Below are positions 53,776 through 62,953 of a stretch of 64,000 nucleotides of DNA, one piece after another. Within the stretch, counting starts at the first letter, position 1; each line of letters starts with the position of its first letter. Both the position numbers and the translations under genes were made by a program. The stretch covers positions 1,612,001 to 1,676,000 of the forward strand of contig NZ_CP058246.1 of the NCBI RefSeq assembly GCF_013388355.1, written 5' to 3'. The notes beneath the pieces are model-generated. The model did no database searches and was not told where the DNA came from. It worked only from the letters and a program-made list of their open reading frames with translations. This stretch comes from Flavobacterium sp. LPB0248. GTDB lineage: Bacteria > Bacteroidota > Bacteroidia > Flavobacteriales > Flavobacteriaceae.

Positions 53776-56304
53776 TTATTTCTTTTTAGCAGTTGTTTTT
53801 TTAGCTGGAGCCTTTTTAGCTGTTGTTGTTTTAGCTGCAGTTTTCTTTGCAGGTGCTTTTTTTGCAGGTGCTTTAGCAGCAATCATTTCTTGAACTTGAG
53901 CCAGAGTTAATTTTGTTGCATCAACATCTTTGCTTAATTCAATTTTGACTTTACCTTTCAGAATCACAGAACGTCCCCAACGGGCTTTTTCTACTACAAT
54001 TCCTTCTTCTTCCCAGTTATGGATAACCTTATCGATGTTTTTCTGAAGTTTATCCTCAATCAATTCTTCAACATCAGCTTGAGAAAGATTATCAAAATTG
54101 TACTTTTTACTCACATTTACAAAAAGTCCGTTCCATTTAATGAATGGTCCAAAACGCCCCACTCCTTTTTGAACAGCTTCACCTTTATAAACTGCAATTG
54201 GCGCATCAGCAAGTGCTTTTTCGTCAATTAATTCCTGAGCTCTTTCTTTAGAAACATTAAGCGGATCTTCTCCTCTTGGCAATGATATAAAAACACTTCC
54301 GTGACGAACATAAGGTCCATAACGGCCATTGTTTACTTCAACTTCTTCACCCTTATATTCTCCTAAACTTTTTGGAAGCAAGAACAAATTCAGAGCTTCT
54401 TCAAGTGTAATGTTTCCAATATTCTGGTCTGCCATCAAGCTTGCAAACTTCTTATCTTCATCGTCTGCTTCTCCAATTTGAGCCATTGGACCAAATTTTC
54501 CTAGACGAACAGAAACCTGTCTTCCATCTGCATCTTTCCCTAAAATTCTTTCTCCACTTTCACGTTCAGCATTTGCTTCAACTTCTTTTACATTTGGGTG
54601 AAATTTATTGTAGAAATCCTGCATCATTTTTGCCCAGTCAATATTTCCTTCGGCAATTTCGTCAAAGTCTTGCTCAACTTTAGCAGTAAAATTATAATCT
54701 AAAATGTTTCCAAAATTCTTTACCAAGAAATCAGTAACAATCGTTCCGATATCTGTAGGAACCAATTTCCCTTTATCTGAACCTGTATTTTCTTTTAGAA
54801 CTTTTTCTCCTACTTTACTATTTTGCAAAGTAAGCTGTGTATAATTACGCTCTACGCCTTCAAGCGTTCCTTTTTCAACATAATTTCTATTGATAATTGT
54901 AGAAATTGTTGGTGCATAAGTTGACGGACGTCCGATTCCAAGTTCCTCTAATTTTTTAACCAGAGATGCCTCAGTGTAACGTGCAGGCGGTCTTGAATAT
55001 CGTTCTGTAGCTGTAATATAGTTATTTGCTAGTTTCTCGTTTACTTTTAAAGCTGGAAGCATTCCTTCTTGCTCTTCCTCATCATCATCATGACCTTCCA
55101 AGTAAACTTTTAAGAAACCTTCAAAAAGCAATACTTCTCCAGAAGCTGTAAAAATCTCACTATGATTGTCTGCTTCAATTTTTACGTTTGTTCTTTCAAG
55201 CTGTGCATCGCTCATTTGCGAAGCCAAAGTTCTTTTCCAGATCAAATCGTATAAACGAGCTTGGTCACGGTCGATATTTACGGTGTGACGAGACATATCT
55301 GTCGGACGAATTGCTTCGTGCGCTTCTTGAGCTCCCTTACTTTTATTTGCAAAAATTCTCGGTTTAGAAAATTCTTTCCCGTACGATTTTATGATTTCTG
55401 CTTGCGCAGCATCCATTGCTTCTTTAGAAAGGTTTACCGAGTCGGTTCTCATATAAGTAATAAGTCCGGCTTCATATAAACGCTGCGCTAATTGCATGGT
55501 AATTCCAACTGGCAAGTATAATTTTCTTGCTGCTTCCTGCTGTAACGTAGAAGTTGTAAAAGGTGCAGTTGGAGATTTTTTGGTAGGCTTAGTTTCTAAA
55601 TCTGCTACCTTATATTTAGAACCGATGTTTTGATTTAAGAAATCTTCGGCTTCTTTTTTAGTATTGAAGTTTTTTGGAAGTTTTGCTTTAAAAGCTTTTC
55701 CTGCTTCGTTTACAAATTCTGCAACAATAGAATACGTTGCAACTGCATTAAAACTTTGTATTTCGCGTTCTCTTTCAACAATCAAACGTACAGAAACAGA
55801 TTGTACACGACCCGCTGAAAGTCCGCCTTTAATTTTTCTCCATAAAACCGGAGATAATTCGTAACCCACTAAACGATCCAGAACACGACGTGCTTGTTGT
55901 GCGTTTACTAAATTATAGTCAATTTCTCTTGGATTATCGATTGCTTTGAGAATCGCAGATTTTGTAATCTCATGAAAAACAATACGTTTAGTTTTTTTAG
56001 TATCCAGTTTTAATTCTTCCGCCAAGTGCCATGAAATAGCCTCTCCCTCGCGGTCCTCATCGGATGCTAACCAAACCGTTTCGGCATTTTTAGAAAGTGA
56101 CTTCAGCTTCGTTACCAAGGCTTTTTTATCCGGAGAAACTTCATATTTAGGTTTAAAACCATTTTCTACATCTACTCCTATTTCCTTTGATGGTAAGTCT
56201 GCTATGTGTCCATAACTAGACTCCACCTGAAAATCACTCCCAAGAAATTTCTCGATCGTTTTCGCCTTTGCAGGTGACTCCACTATTACTAAATTCTTTG
56301 CCAT
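53776..56304 (-). CDS. topA: DNA topoisomerase I
   Basis: 842 aa from the ATG at 56304 (MAKNLVIVESPAKAKTIEK); an in-frame ATG seven codons earlier is less likely because the family starts here. Toprim domain with ASDEDREGEAISWH, a catalytic Tyr (Tyr284) in GLITYMRTDS, and repeats of the bacterial C-terminal type (NGRYGPYVRHG, VGRFGPFIKWNG, EKARWGRSVILKG). It ends in a lysine/alanine-rich tail of KAPAKK units that binds DNA non-specifically. It relaxes negative supercoils. Classical tetracysteine zinc fingers are absent, as in many Bacteroidetes. Confidence 0.97.
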   Translation of the reverse strand: MAKNLVIVESPAKAKTIEKFLGSDFQVESSYGHIADLPSKEIGVDVENGFKPKYEVSPDKKALVTKLKSLSKNAETVWLASDEDREGEAISWHLAEELKLDTKKTKRIVFHEITKSAILKAIDNPREIDYNLVNAQQARRVLDRLVGYELSPVLWRKIKGGLSAGRVQSVSVRLIVEREREIQSFNAVATYSIVAEFVNEAGKAFKAKLPKNFNTKKEAEDFLNQNIGSKYKVADLETKPTKKSPTAPFTTSTLQQEAARKLYLPVGITMQLAQRLYEAGLITYMRTDSVNLSKEAMDAAQAEIIKSYGKEFSKPRIFANKSKGAQEAHEAIRPTDMSRHTVNIDRDQARLYDLIWKRTLASQMSDAQLERTNVKIEADNHSEIFTASGEVLLFEGFLKVYLEGHDDDEEEQEGMLPALKVNEKLANNYITATERYSRPPARYTEASLVKKLEELGIGRPSTYAPTISTIINRNYVEKGTLEGVERNYTQLTLQNSKVGEKVLKENTGSDKGKLVPTDIGTIVTDFLVKNFGNILDYNFTAKVEQDFDEIAEGNIDWAKMMQDFYNKFHPNVKEVEANAERESGERILGKDADGRQVSVRLGKFGPMAQIGEADDEDKKFASLMADQNIGNITLEEALNLFLLPKSLGEYKGEEVEVNNGRYGPYVRHGSVFISLPRGEDPLNVSKERAQELIDEKALADAPIAVYKGEAVQKGVGRFGPFIKWNGLFVNVSKKYNFDNLSQADVEELIEDKLQKNIDKVIHNWEEEGIVVEKARWGRSVILKGKVKIELSKDVDATKLTLAQVQEMIAAKAPAKKAPAKKTAAKTTTAKKAPAKKTTAKKK

Positions 56305-56583
56305 TGCTCTATTTTTCTGCAACAAAAGTATTTATTTTTTTTAAATATTAACCTTACGAATGCATTTTTGAGGTATTTTGATATTATGAAACTTAAAATT
56401 GCAGATTTATCTGTAATAATCTCGATAATATATATAGGTATAACTTTTAGTGATTTTTAACCAAGAAATCCCTTTTAATTTTAGATTTCAGAGCTAAAAT
56501 TTTAAATTGTAAAAAACATTTCTTAAAATCTCTGATTCAATTTACAACTTACTTTAGTAAAGTTTTCTTTTGAAATCGAATTT

Positions 56584-56733
56584 CCTAGCCCAGATTATAG
56601 CGGAAAGCCCGGAATAAAAAAAGCAAAAGTTTCTTGTTTTAAAAAAGCGACCAACGGAAGCTCTTTTTATAACATTAGAAACTTTGCTTTTTTTATGAGG
56701 ACTTGGAGTGGAAAGCTGGAAATAGCTTCTAAT
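56584..56733. ncRNA. Structured intergenic element, Flavo-1-like
   Basis: 150 nt beginning CCTAGCCCAGATTATAGCGG and ending GGAGTGGAAAGCTGGAAATAGCTTC. It contains a long stem AAAAAAGCAAAAGTTTCT with AGAAACTTTGCTTTTTT (one bulge) and the conserved-looking GCGACCAACGG-AAGCTC. Blocks of this kind (CCTAGCCC...AGCGG...GTGGAAAGC-GG) recur between genes of flavobacteria and resemble the multi-copy Flavo-1 type RNA; I recall this, and cannot check it. An open frame across it on the minus strand (56554-56757) follows the structure and is not a gene. The rest of 56305-56853 shows only the miaB promoter. Confidence 0.45.
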
Positions 56734-56804
56734 TATCATTAAAAGCCCACAAAACACTGGCTGTGAACATTTCTCAAAACATTGTTAATTCTTTATCTGA
56801 CATC

Positions 56805-56836
56805 TTGTCATATTAGATTCAATTACCCTATCTTTG
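56805..56836 (+). promoter_or_regulatory. Promoter of miaB
   Basis: TTG at 56805-56807, a 21-nt spacer and an exact TATCTTTG at 56829-56836, 17 nt before the ATG. The best consensus promoter of the window. Confidence 0.7.
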
Positions 56837-56853
56837 CACTTTGAATTTTTACA

Positions 56854-58299
56854 ATGGAAAAGATTATTGAAGAAAGCAAACAAGGCGAAAGTCTTGTTTT
56901 GGAAAATAAACCTGAGAATACTAAAAAACTATTTATAGAGAGTTACGGCTGTGCGATGAATTTTTCGGACAGTGAAGTAGTAGCTTCCATTTTGTCTGAC
57001 GGAGGTTATAATACCACTTCTGTTTTAGAAGAAGCCGATTTGGTTTTAGTGAACACTTGTTCTATTCGCGATAAAGCAGAACAAACTATTCGCAAGCGTT
57101 TAGAGAAATATAATGCAGTAAAGCGTACTAATCCGAAAATGAAAGTGGGCGTTTTGGGCTGTATGGCGGAGCGTTTGAAAAGTCAGTTTTTGGAAGAAGA
57201 AAAAATAGTTGATCTTGTGGTTGGGCCAGATGCTTATAAAGATCTTCCGAATTTATTGGCTGAAGTTGAAGAAGGCCGTGACGCCATTAATGTAATTTTA
57301 TCAAAAGAAGAAACGTATGGAGATATTTCGCCTGTTCGTTTAATGAGCAACGGAATTACAGCTTTGGTTTCAATCACTCGTGGATGCGATAATATGTGTA
57401 CATTCTGCGTTGTACCGTTTACACGCGGACGTGAGCGTAGCCGTGAGCCTCAAAGTATTATGAATGAAATTAAAGATCTTTGGGAAAAAGGCTTTAAAGA
57501 AATTACACTTTTAGGACAAAATGTTGACAGTTACCTTTGGTACGGTGGCGGGTTGAAAAAAGATTTTGTAAACGCTTCTGAAATGCAAAAAGCAACTGCG
57601 GTCGATTTTGATCAATTGTTAGAAATGGTTGCTGTTGGTTTTCCTAAAATGCGTATTAGATTTTCGACTTCAAATCCGCAGGATATGCACGAAAGCATTT
57701 TGCATGTTATTGCGAAATATCCAAATATCTGCAAACATATTCACTTACCGGTTCAGTCTGGAAGTAATAGAATTTTAAAAGAGATGAATCGTCTGCATTC
57801 TCGTGAAGAATATATGGCTTTGATTGATAAAATTAGAGCTATTATTCCAGATGCTTCGATCTCTCAAGATATGATTGCTGGTTTCCCAACAGAAACCGAA
57901 GAAGATCATCTAGATACAATGAGTTTAATGGAATATGTAAAATATAATTTCGGTTATATGTATTCGTATTCTGAGCGTCCAGGAACTTTGGCTGGAAGAA
58001 AAATGAAAGATGATGTCGAGGAAGAAACTAAAGCAAGAAGATTACAAGAAATTGTCGATTTACAACAAAAACATGCTTGGTTTAGAAGTGAGGAATTTGT
58101 TGGAAAAACAGTTGAAGTTTTAGTAGAAAAAGTTTCTAAAAAATCTAAAGATGAATTCTCAGGAAGAAATTCTCAAAGTATTACGGTTGTTTTCCCTAAA
58201 GAGAATTACAAAATTGGAGATTTCGTAAAAGTAAAAATCACAAGCTGCACAAGTGGAACTTTAAAGGGTGAAGCAGTAGGATATTCTGATATGAATTAA
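56854..58299 (+). CDS. miaB: tRNA-2-methylthio-N6-dimethylallyladenosine synthase MiaB
   Basis: 481 aa. N-terminal UPF0004 cluster cysteines Cys33 (ESYGCAMNFSDSE), Cys69 (VNTCSIR) and Cys103 (LGCMAER); radical SAM motif RGCDNMCTFC (Cys178, Cys182, Cys185); C-terminal TRAM domain (about 405-475). It methylthiolates i6A at position 37 of tRNAs reading UNN codons. Close to the following regulator gene but with a repeat-rich gap. Confidence 0.96.
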   Translation: MEKIIEESKQGESLVLENKPENTKKLFIESYGCAMNFSDSEVVASILSDGGYNTTSVLEEADLVLVNTCSIRDKAEQTIRKRLEKYNAVKRTNPKMKVGVLGCMAERLKSQFLEEEKIVDLVVGPDAYKDLPNLLAEVEEGRDAINVILSKEETYGDISPVRLMSNGITALVSITRGCDNMCTFCVVPFTRGRERSREPQSIMNEIKDLWEKGFKEITLLGQNVDSYLWYGGGLKKDFVNASEMQKATAVDFDQLLEMVAVGFPKMRIRFSTSNPQDMHESILHVIAKYPNICKHIHLPVQSGSNRILKEMNRLHSREEYMALIDKIRAIIPDASISQDMIAGFPTETEEDHLDTMSLMEYVKYNFGYMYSYSERPGTLAGRKMKDDVEEETKARRLQEIVDLQQKHAWFRSEEFVGKTVEVLVEKVSKKSKDEFSGRNSQSITVVFPKENYKIGDFVKVKITSCTSGTLKGEAVGYSDMN

Positions 58300-58302
58300 A
58301 TT

Positions 58303-58412
58303 GTTTCAGGTTTCAAGTTTCAGGTTATTTCCGTAACTTGAAAATAAAAATCTGAAACAAAACTATAAGCCAAAAGTTTAAAAGTTAAAGGTTAAAACTT
58401 GAAACCTGAAAC
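58303..58412. repeat. GTTTCAAG/CTTGAAAC heptamer array
   Basis: Interrupted copies of TTTCAGG/TTTCAAG (58303-58327) and, inverted, AACTTGAAACCTGAAAC (58396-58412) lie between miaB and the regulator gene. The same words make up the array at 28351-28610. A shorter AAATTTGAAATTTC variant stands at 59703-59775. Confidence 0.6.
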
Positions 58413-58438
58413 AAACAAAAACTTTGAAACAAAAAACT

Positions 58439-59698
58439 ATGGAAACAGTTCAAGCAATAAAACAGCGATTTGAGATTATTGGAAATGATCCGAAATTAAA
58501 TCGCGCCATTGAAAAAGCCATTCAGGTTGCTCCAACTGATATTTCGGTTATGGTAACTGGGGAAAGTGGTGTTGGTAAAGAAAATATTCCAAGAATTATA
58601 CATTCGCTTTCGCACAGAAAGCATGGTAAATATATTGCTGTCAACTGCGGTGCAATTCCGGAAGGAACTATTGACAGTGAACTTTTTGGTCACGAAAAAG
58701 GTGCATTTACAGGTGCAACAAGTACTCGTGAAGGTTATTTTGAAGTGGCTGACGGCGGAACAATATTTTTGGATGAAGTTGGTGAATTACCCTTAACAAC
58801 TCAAGTTAGATTACTTCGTGTTTTGGAAAATGGTGAATTTATAAAAGTAGGTTCTTCTCAGGTTCAAAAAACAAATGTGAGAATCGTTGCAGCAACAAAC
58901 GTGAACTTATTTAATGCAATTGAAAAAGGTAAATTCCGTGAAGATTTGTACTACCGTTTAAGTACTGTAGAAATTACTTTACCTCCTTTAAGAGAAAGGA
59001 AGGACGATATTCATTTGTTGTTCAGAAAATTTGTGGCTGATTTTGCCCATAAATACAAAATGCCGCCTTTAAGACTGGACGATGATGCTGTTCAGCTTTT
59101 ACAAAAATTCAGATGGAGCGGAAACATTCGTCAATTACGAAATGTAGCTGAGCAGATTTCTGTTTTAGAAACAAATCGCGATATTAATCTAGCTACTTTA
59201 CAATCGTACTTGCCTGCTGAAGGAAGCAATTTGCCTTCTGTTATTAACGACAGTAAAAAAGAAAGCGACTTTAGCACCGAAAGAGACATCTTATACAAAG
59301 TGCTTTTTGATATGAGAAGTGATCTGAACGATTTGAAAAAACTGACTTTAGAATTGATGAAGAATGGCACATCTAAAGTTCAGGATATTAATCCGAATCT
59401 GATTCAGAAAATCTACGGAAATCAGCAGAATGACAGCGAAATTGATTTTGAAGAAGAACCAAGAACCGCTGTTATGACAACACCTGCTGTTCGTGAAGAT
59501 AATTATCAGATGCAAGATGACAATTACTTGTTTGCTGAAACTATCGAGGAAGAAGAAGTTTTACGTTTAGAGCAAAAAGAAATCGAAATGATCAAAAAAT
59601 CATTAGAAAAAAACAAAGGAAAACGTAAAGCTGCGGCAGATGAACTAGGTATTTCTGAAAGAACTTTGTATCGTAAAATCAAGCAATTCGACTTATAA
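58439..59698 (+). CDS. Sigma-54-dependent transcriptional activator without receiver domain
   Basis: 419 aa from ATG 58439; a TTG five codons upstream is possible but less likely. The AAA+ domain fills the N-terminus: Walker A GESGVGKE (41-48), GAFTGA (88-93), the sigma-54 contact loop, and Walker B GGTIFLDEVGEL (about 106-117, Asp112-Glu113). An acidic linker (about 300-365) precedes a Fis-type helix-turn-helix (AADELGISERTLYRKIKQF). With no receiver or sensor domain it is probably controlled by level, by partner proteins or constitutively. Next to lptE and the repeat protein. Confidence 0.95.
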   Translation: METVQAIKQRFEIIGNDPKLNRAIEKAIQVAPTDISVMVTGESGVGKENIPRIIHSLSHRKHGKYIAVNCGAIPEGTIDSELFGHEKGAFTGATSTREGYFEVADGGTIFLDEVGELPLTTQVRLLRVLENGEFIKVGSSQVQKTNVRIVAATNVNLFNAIEKGKFREDLYYRLSTVEITLPPLRERKDDIHLLFRKFVADFAHKYKMPPLRLDDDAVQLLQKFRWSGNIRQLRNVAEQISVLETNRDINLATLQSYLPAEGSNLPSVINDSKKESDFSTERDILYKVLFDMRSDLNDLKKLTLELMKNGTSKVQDINPNLIQKIYGNQQNDSEIDFEEEPRTAVMTTPAVREDNYQMQDDNYLFAETIEEEEVLRLEQKEIEMIKKSLEKNKGKRKAAADELGISERTLYRKIKQFDL

Positions 59699-59788
59699 TA
59701 AATCTCAAATTTTAAATTCCAAATCCCAAATTAGTATATTTGGCGAAATTTGAAATTTCAAAATATTGGAATTTGACTAATATACATT

Positions 59789-60292
59789 ATGAAAAAAATA
59801 TATTCTCTTTTTGCACTTTTAAGCCTTTTTATGTTGAGTGGCTGTTCTGTTTACAACTTTACAGGAACTGGAAAAATCGATGCTAAAACATTTCAAGTTA
59901 ACTTCTTTCAGAATAATGCTGATTTAATTGAACCTGGAATCGACAGAACTTTTACTTTGGCTTTGCAGGATTTGATTATGAATCAAACCAATTTAAACTT
60001 AGTCAGTAATGGAGGTGATTTGGTCTATGAAGGAGAAATTACAGATTACAGAATTACTCCAATGACAGCAACTGCCGATCAGCAGGCTGCTCAAAACCGT
60101 TTATCGATTCGTGTCAACGTACGATTTATGAATAAAAAGAAAGAAACAGATGATTTTGAGAAATCTTTTGAATTCTATTATGATTTCCCCGGAAGAGATT
60201 TACCAACAGGATCTGTTTTAAGTGAAGCAATCAGAGTTATTTTTGAAAGAATTACACAAGATATCTTTAATGAGTCATTAGCAAAATGGTAG
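59789..60292 (+). CDS. lptE: LPS-assembly lipoprotein LptE
   Basis: 167 aa with lipoprotein signal (LSLFMLSGCSVYNF, Cys19). The body matches the Bacteroidetes LptE pattern: VNFFQNNADLIEPGIDRTFT, then LVYEGEITDYRITPMTATAD and a C-terminal helix RVIFERITQDIFNESLAKW. With LptD it inserts LPS into the outer membrane. 90 nt downstream of the sigma-54 activator gene. Confidence 0.92.
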   Translation: MKKIYSLFALLSLFMLSGCSVYNFTGTGKIDAKTFQVNFFQNNADLIEPGIDRTFTLALQDLIMNQTNLNLVSNGGDLVYEGEITDYRITPMTATADQQAAQNRLSIRVNVRFMNKKKETDDFEKSFEFYYDFPGRDLPTGSVLSEAIRVIFERITQDIFNESLAKW

Positions 60293-60303
60293 TTTTGCCT
60301 GTT

Positions 60304-60395
60304 TGTTTAATCGTTAAATCGTAAAACCGTTTAATCGATAAAACAGCCAAAAACAAATAAACGATTAAACAATTAACCGATTAAACAAAAAAAAC
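60304..60395. repeat. GTTTAATCG/CGATTAAAC repeat array
   Basis: Words TTTAATCG (60305-60312, 60331-60338) and inverted CGATTAAAC (60361-60369, 60380-60388) occur several times in a 90-nt gap between lptE and the acidic repeat protein. Another simple-sequence array like those at 28351 and 58303, with a different word. Confidence 0.55.
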
Positions 60396-60400
60396 AAATA

Positions 60401-62122
60401 ATGAACGTCAGCGATTATACCTACTTAATGAACAAACCCGATGCTATTACTGAAAAGCAGGCGGATGCATTAGGCAGTGTTTTGAATGAATTTCCGTATT
60501 TTCAAAGTGCACGCGCATTGCGATTAAAAGGACTTTACAATCAAAACAGTTTTAAGTATAATTATGCTTTAAAGGTAACAGCAGCGCATACTGCTGATCG
60601 TTCTGTTCTATTTGATTTTATTACTTCTGAAGCTTTCACTTCTATTCAGAATGATTTCTATGAACAAAAACTGAGAGATCTTCTTGAAATTACTGTTTTT
60701 GACAGCGAAATCATTTCGCCTGAACAAATTCAGAAAGCTATTGAAATAAAAACAGACGTTGAAGAACAAGCTGTTTCTGAAATAACAAAAGAAACACCAA
60801 TTTCTACTATAGAGACTCCTTCATTTACAAAAATCGAAGAGCCAATTAAAACGCAGGAACCAGTAAAAGCGGAAGAACCTGTCATCATTGAAGAACCTAA
60901 AAAAATTCCTGAAATTGACCCTTCTATTTTTCTGGTTATAAAAGAAGCACATTCTGTTACTTTTGAAAAACCAATAATAGTAGAAGAGCCAAAAAAACTT
61001 CCGGAAATAGATCCGTCTATTTTTCTTGCTATTAAAGAAGCGCATTCCGTTAGTTTTGAAAAACCAGTAATCGAAATAGAAAATAAAATTGATGTTGTTG
61101 ATTCAGTCTCAAATATTGAGAAAGAAAATGAAATCTTATCAGAAGAAGAAATAAAAGAAGAAACGATAATAACAGAAGAACCTAAAATAGACCGTATTGA
61201 AAACTCTATTTTAAGCTCTATTAAAGTTTCTGAAACTCCTTCCATAACTGAACCTGAATCTATAATTACAGTTGAAGAGCATAAATTTGATCGTATTGAA
61301 AATTCTATTTTAAGTTCGATCAAAGAATCAGAAGCCGCAACTACTGAACAATCTGCAAAAGCTGAGGAAATAAAAGCTGAACCTATTATAGAAGAGCCTA
61401 TTTTAAATTCGGTTGAAGAAGAGGAAGACGATAGCGTTATCGAAGAAATGATTATTCCAGAATTTAAAATGAATTCTGTTGAGCGATCTATTCTCTCTTC
61501 GATTAAAGAAGCTGAAACAAAAAAACCTGAAGAACCAAAAGAAGCAATTCAAGAGGTTATCAAAGCTGAGGATCGCGAAGAAGATAAAAAAGAAGAAATT
61601 AGAGAGGAAAATGAAGAGCCGATCGAAGAAATAATCGAAGAAGAAGAGCCTAATGAACCTGCAAAAACGGCTGCTGAACATTTAGAAATTGGAAAACCTT
61701 TGGATTTTTCTCTTAGCGAAAAACATTCGTTCCAAGAATGGCTTCAATTATCTCGAACAGAACCAATTGACCGCTCAAACGAACTTTCTCCAGAAGAACA
61801 AGCAAAAATTGAAGCTGCTAAAGAAGAAGAGAGACAAAAGAAAGCTGAAATTATCGATAAATTTATCGAAACCAATCCGAAAATATCTCCAATTAAACCT
61901 GGAACAAGTGCCCCAGTCGTTCAAATTGAGGCCACTATAGAGGACAATTCGTATTTAATGACCGAGACTTTGGCCAGAGTATATCTGGAACAAAAGAAAT
62001 ATACAAAAGCAATTCAAGCTTATGAAATATTAATTTTGAAATATCCAGAAAAAATTACTTTCTTTGCAGACCGCATATCGGATATAAAGATTTTACAACA
62101 AAATAACAATAACAATAATTAA
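60401..62122 (+). CDS. Acidic repeat-rich protein with C-terminal TPR
   Basis: 573 aa, no signal peptide. N-terminal 110 residues helical (NKPDAITEKQADALGSVLNE). The middle (about 125-440) is Glu/Lys/Pro-rich and repetitive: two copies of a 32-residue unit around EIDPSIFLAIKEAHSV, and three to four copies of RIENSILSSIKESE. The C-terminus (about 505-565) has a TPR-like pair, LARVYLEQKKYTKAIQAYEIL. Probably a flexible cytosolic linker protein. It lies 4 nt before secG, so it may be linked to secretion. Bacteroidetes relatives next to secG are common, but their function is unknown to me. Confidence 0.85.
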   Translation: MNVSDYTYLMNKPDAITEKQADALGSVLNEFPYFQSARALRLKGLYNQNSFKYNYALKVTAAHTADRSVLFDFITSEAFTSIQNDFYEQKLRDLLEITVFDSEIISPEQIQKAIEIKTDVEEQAVSEITKETPISTIETPSFTKIEEPIKTQEPVKAEEPVIIEEPKKIPEIDPSIFLVIKEAHSVTFEKPIIVEEPKKLPEIDPSIFLAIKEAHSVSFEKPVIEIENKIDVVDSVSNIEKENEILSEEEIKEETIITEEPKIDRIENSILSSIKVSETPSITEPESIITVEEHKFDRIENSILSSIKESEAATTEQSAKAEEIKAEPIIEEPILNSVEEEEDDSVIEEMIIPEFKMNSVERSILSSIKEAETKKPEEPKEAIQEVIKAEDREEDKKEEIREENEEPIEEIIEEEEPNEPAKTAAEHLEIGKPLDFSLSEKHSFQEWLQLSRTEPIDRSNELSPEEQAKIEAAKEEERQKKAEIIDKFIETNPKISPIKPGTSAPVVQIEATIEDNSYLMTETLARVYLEQKKYTKAIQAYEILILKYPEKITFFADRISDIKILQQNNNNNN

Positions 62123-62125
62123 GTA

Positions 62126-62470
62126 ATGAGCACATTTTCAATTTTTTTAGTTTTAATCACAATAGTTTGTTTTCTATTGATCGTAGTTATCATGGTACAA
62201 AACCCTAAAGGAGGCGGATTGTCTTCTACAATCAGCGGAACGCAGATGTTAGGTGGAGTACAAAAAACAACTGACTTTTTAGACAAAAGTACTTGGACTT
62301 TGGCTACTGTTTTAATTGTGCTAATTTTACTTTCAAGCTTAAGTTTCTCTGGATCTTTAAGCGATACTGAATCTAAAATCATTGATAAAACTGAAGCTCC
62401 TGTAAATGCACCTGCAGCTCCAGCACAAGGAACTACTCCTGCGCCTGCGACACCTGCACCAGCAAAATAA
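62126..62470 (+). CDS. secG: Protein translocase subunit SecG
   Basis: 114 aa. Two membrane helices (about 4-24 and 52-72) separated by QNPKGGGLSSTISG, the conserved SecG loop, and a Pro/Ala-rich tail. It is a non-essential part of the SecYEG channel. 4 nt downstream of the repeat protein gene. Confidence 0.96.
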   Translation: MSTFSIFLVLITIVCFLLIVVIMVQNPKGGGLSSTISGTQMLGGVQKTTDFLDKSTWTLATVLIVLILLSSLSFSGSLSDTESKIIDKTEAPVNAPAAPAQGTTPAPATPAPAK

Positions 62471-62492
62471 AAAGTAGCTCGATATACAATCT

Positions 62493-62524
62493 AATGCCAG
62501 CCTGTCAAAGCTGGCATTTTTTTT
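62493..62524 (+). terminator. Terminator after secG
   Basis: AATGCCAGC (62493-62501) pairs with GCTGGCATT (62510-62518), followed by eight T, 22 nt after the stop. It separates secG from the groESL operon. Confidence 0.9.
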
Positions 62525-62550
62525 AAGAAATAATGTCAGTTTTTCTAGCA

Positions 62551-62566
62551 TGGCACAGTTTCTGAA
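62551..62566 (+). promoter_or_regulatory. Sigma-54-like -24 element upstream of groES
   Basis: TGGCACAGTTTCTGAA matches the -24 box (TGGCAC) exactly, but the -12 position reads CTGAA, not TTGC. It lies about 48 nt before the groES ATG. No CIRCE inverted repeat is visible. The assignment is weak, but a sigma-54 activator is encoded nearby. Confidence 0.35.
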
Positions 62567-62613
62567 AGTTTATAGAACAGAAAAAAACGTATAACTTATA
62601 ATAATATAAAATC

Positions 62614-62889
62614 ATGGCTTTAAACATTAAACCGCTTTCAGACCGCGTACTTATTGAGCCTGTTGCAGCTGAAACTAAAACTGCCTCAGGTATTTTTATT
62701 CCTGATACTGCCAAAGAGAAACCTCAAAAAGGAACTGTAGTTGCAGTAGGAAACGGAACTAAAGATCACACTATGACTGTAAAAGTTGGAGATACTGTTC
62801 TTTACGGTAAATATGCTGGTACTGAATTAAAATTAGAAGGTACTGATTATTTGATTATGCGTGAGGACGATATCCTTGCAATTATCTAA
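62614..62889 (+). CDS. groS: Co-chaperonin GroES
   Basis: 91 aa. [16 protein letters not shown] start, mobile loop [20 protein letters not shown], and the C-terminal [13 protein letters not shown]. It caps the GroEL ring. 76 nt before groEL in the usual operon order. Confidence 0.97.
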   Translation: MALNIKPLSDRVLIEPVAAETKTASGIFIPDTAKEKPQKGTVVAVGNGTKDHTMTVKVGDTVLYGKYAGTELKLEGTDYLIMREDDILAII

Positions 62890-62953
62890 AAATATATTGT
62901 ATTGGGTATGAAGTTAAAGAACTTCATTTAACTTGAAACAAATCAAACTTTAA

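Noticed and set aside
56554..56757. 67-aa minus-strand open frame
   Set aside because: It overlies a structured, stem-forming element and has no start context or recognisable protein features.
60730..61323. 197-aa minus-strand open frame
   Set aside because: It is the complement of a Glu/Lys-rich repetitive gene, giving Ser/Ile-rich nonsense; the plus frame is supported by the TPR end and spacing to secG.
62525..62613. CIRCE heat-shock operator before groES
   Set aside because: I looked for TTAGCACTC-N9-GAGTGCTAA and found no such inverted repeat.
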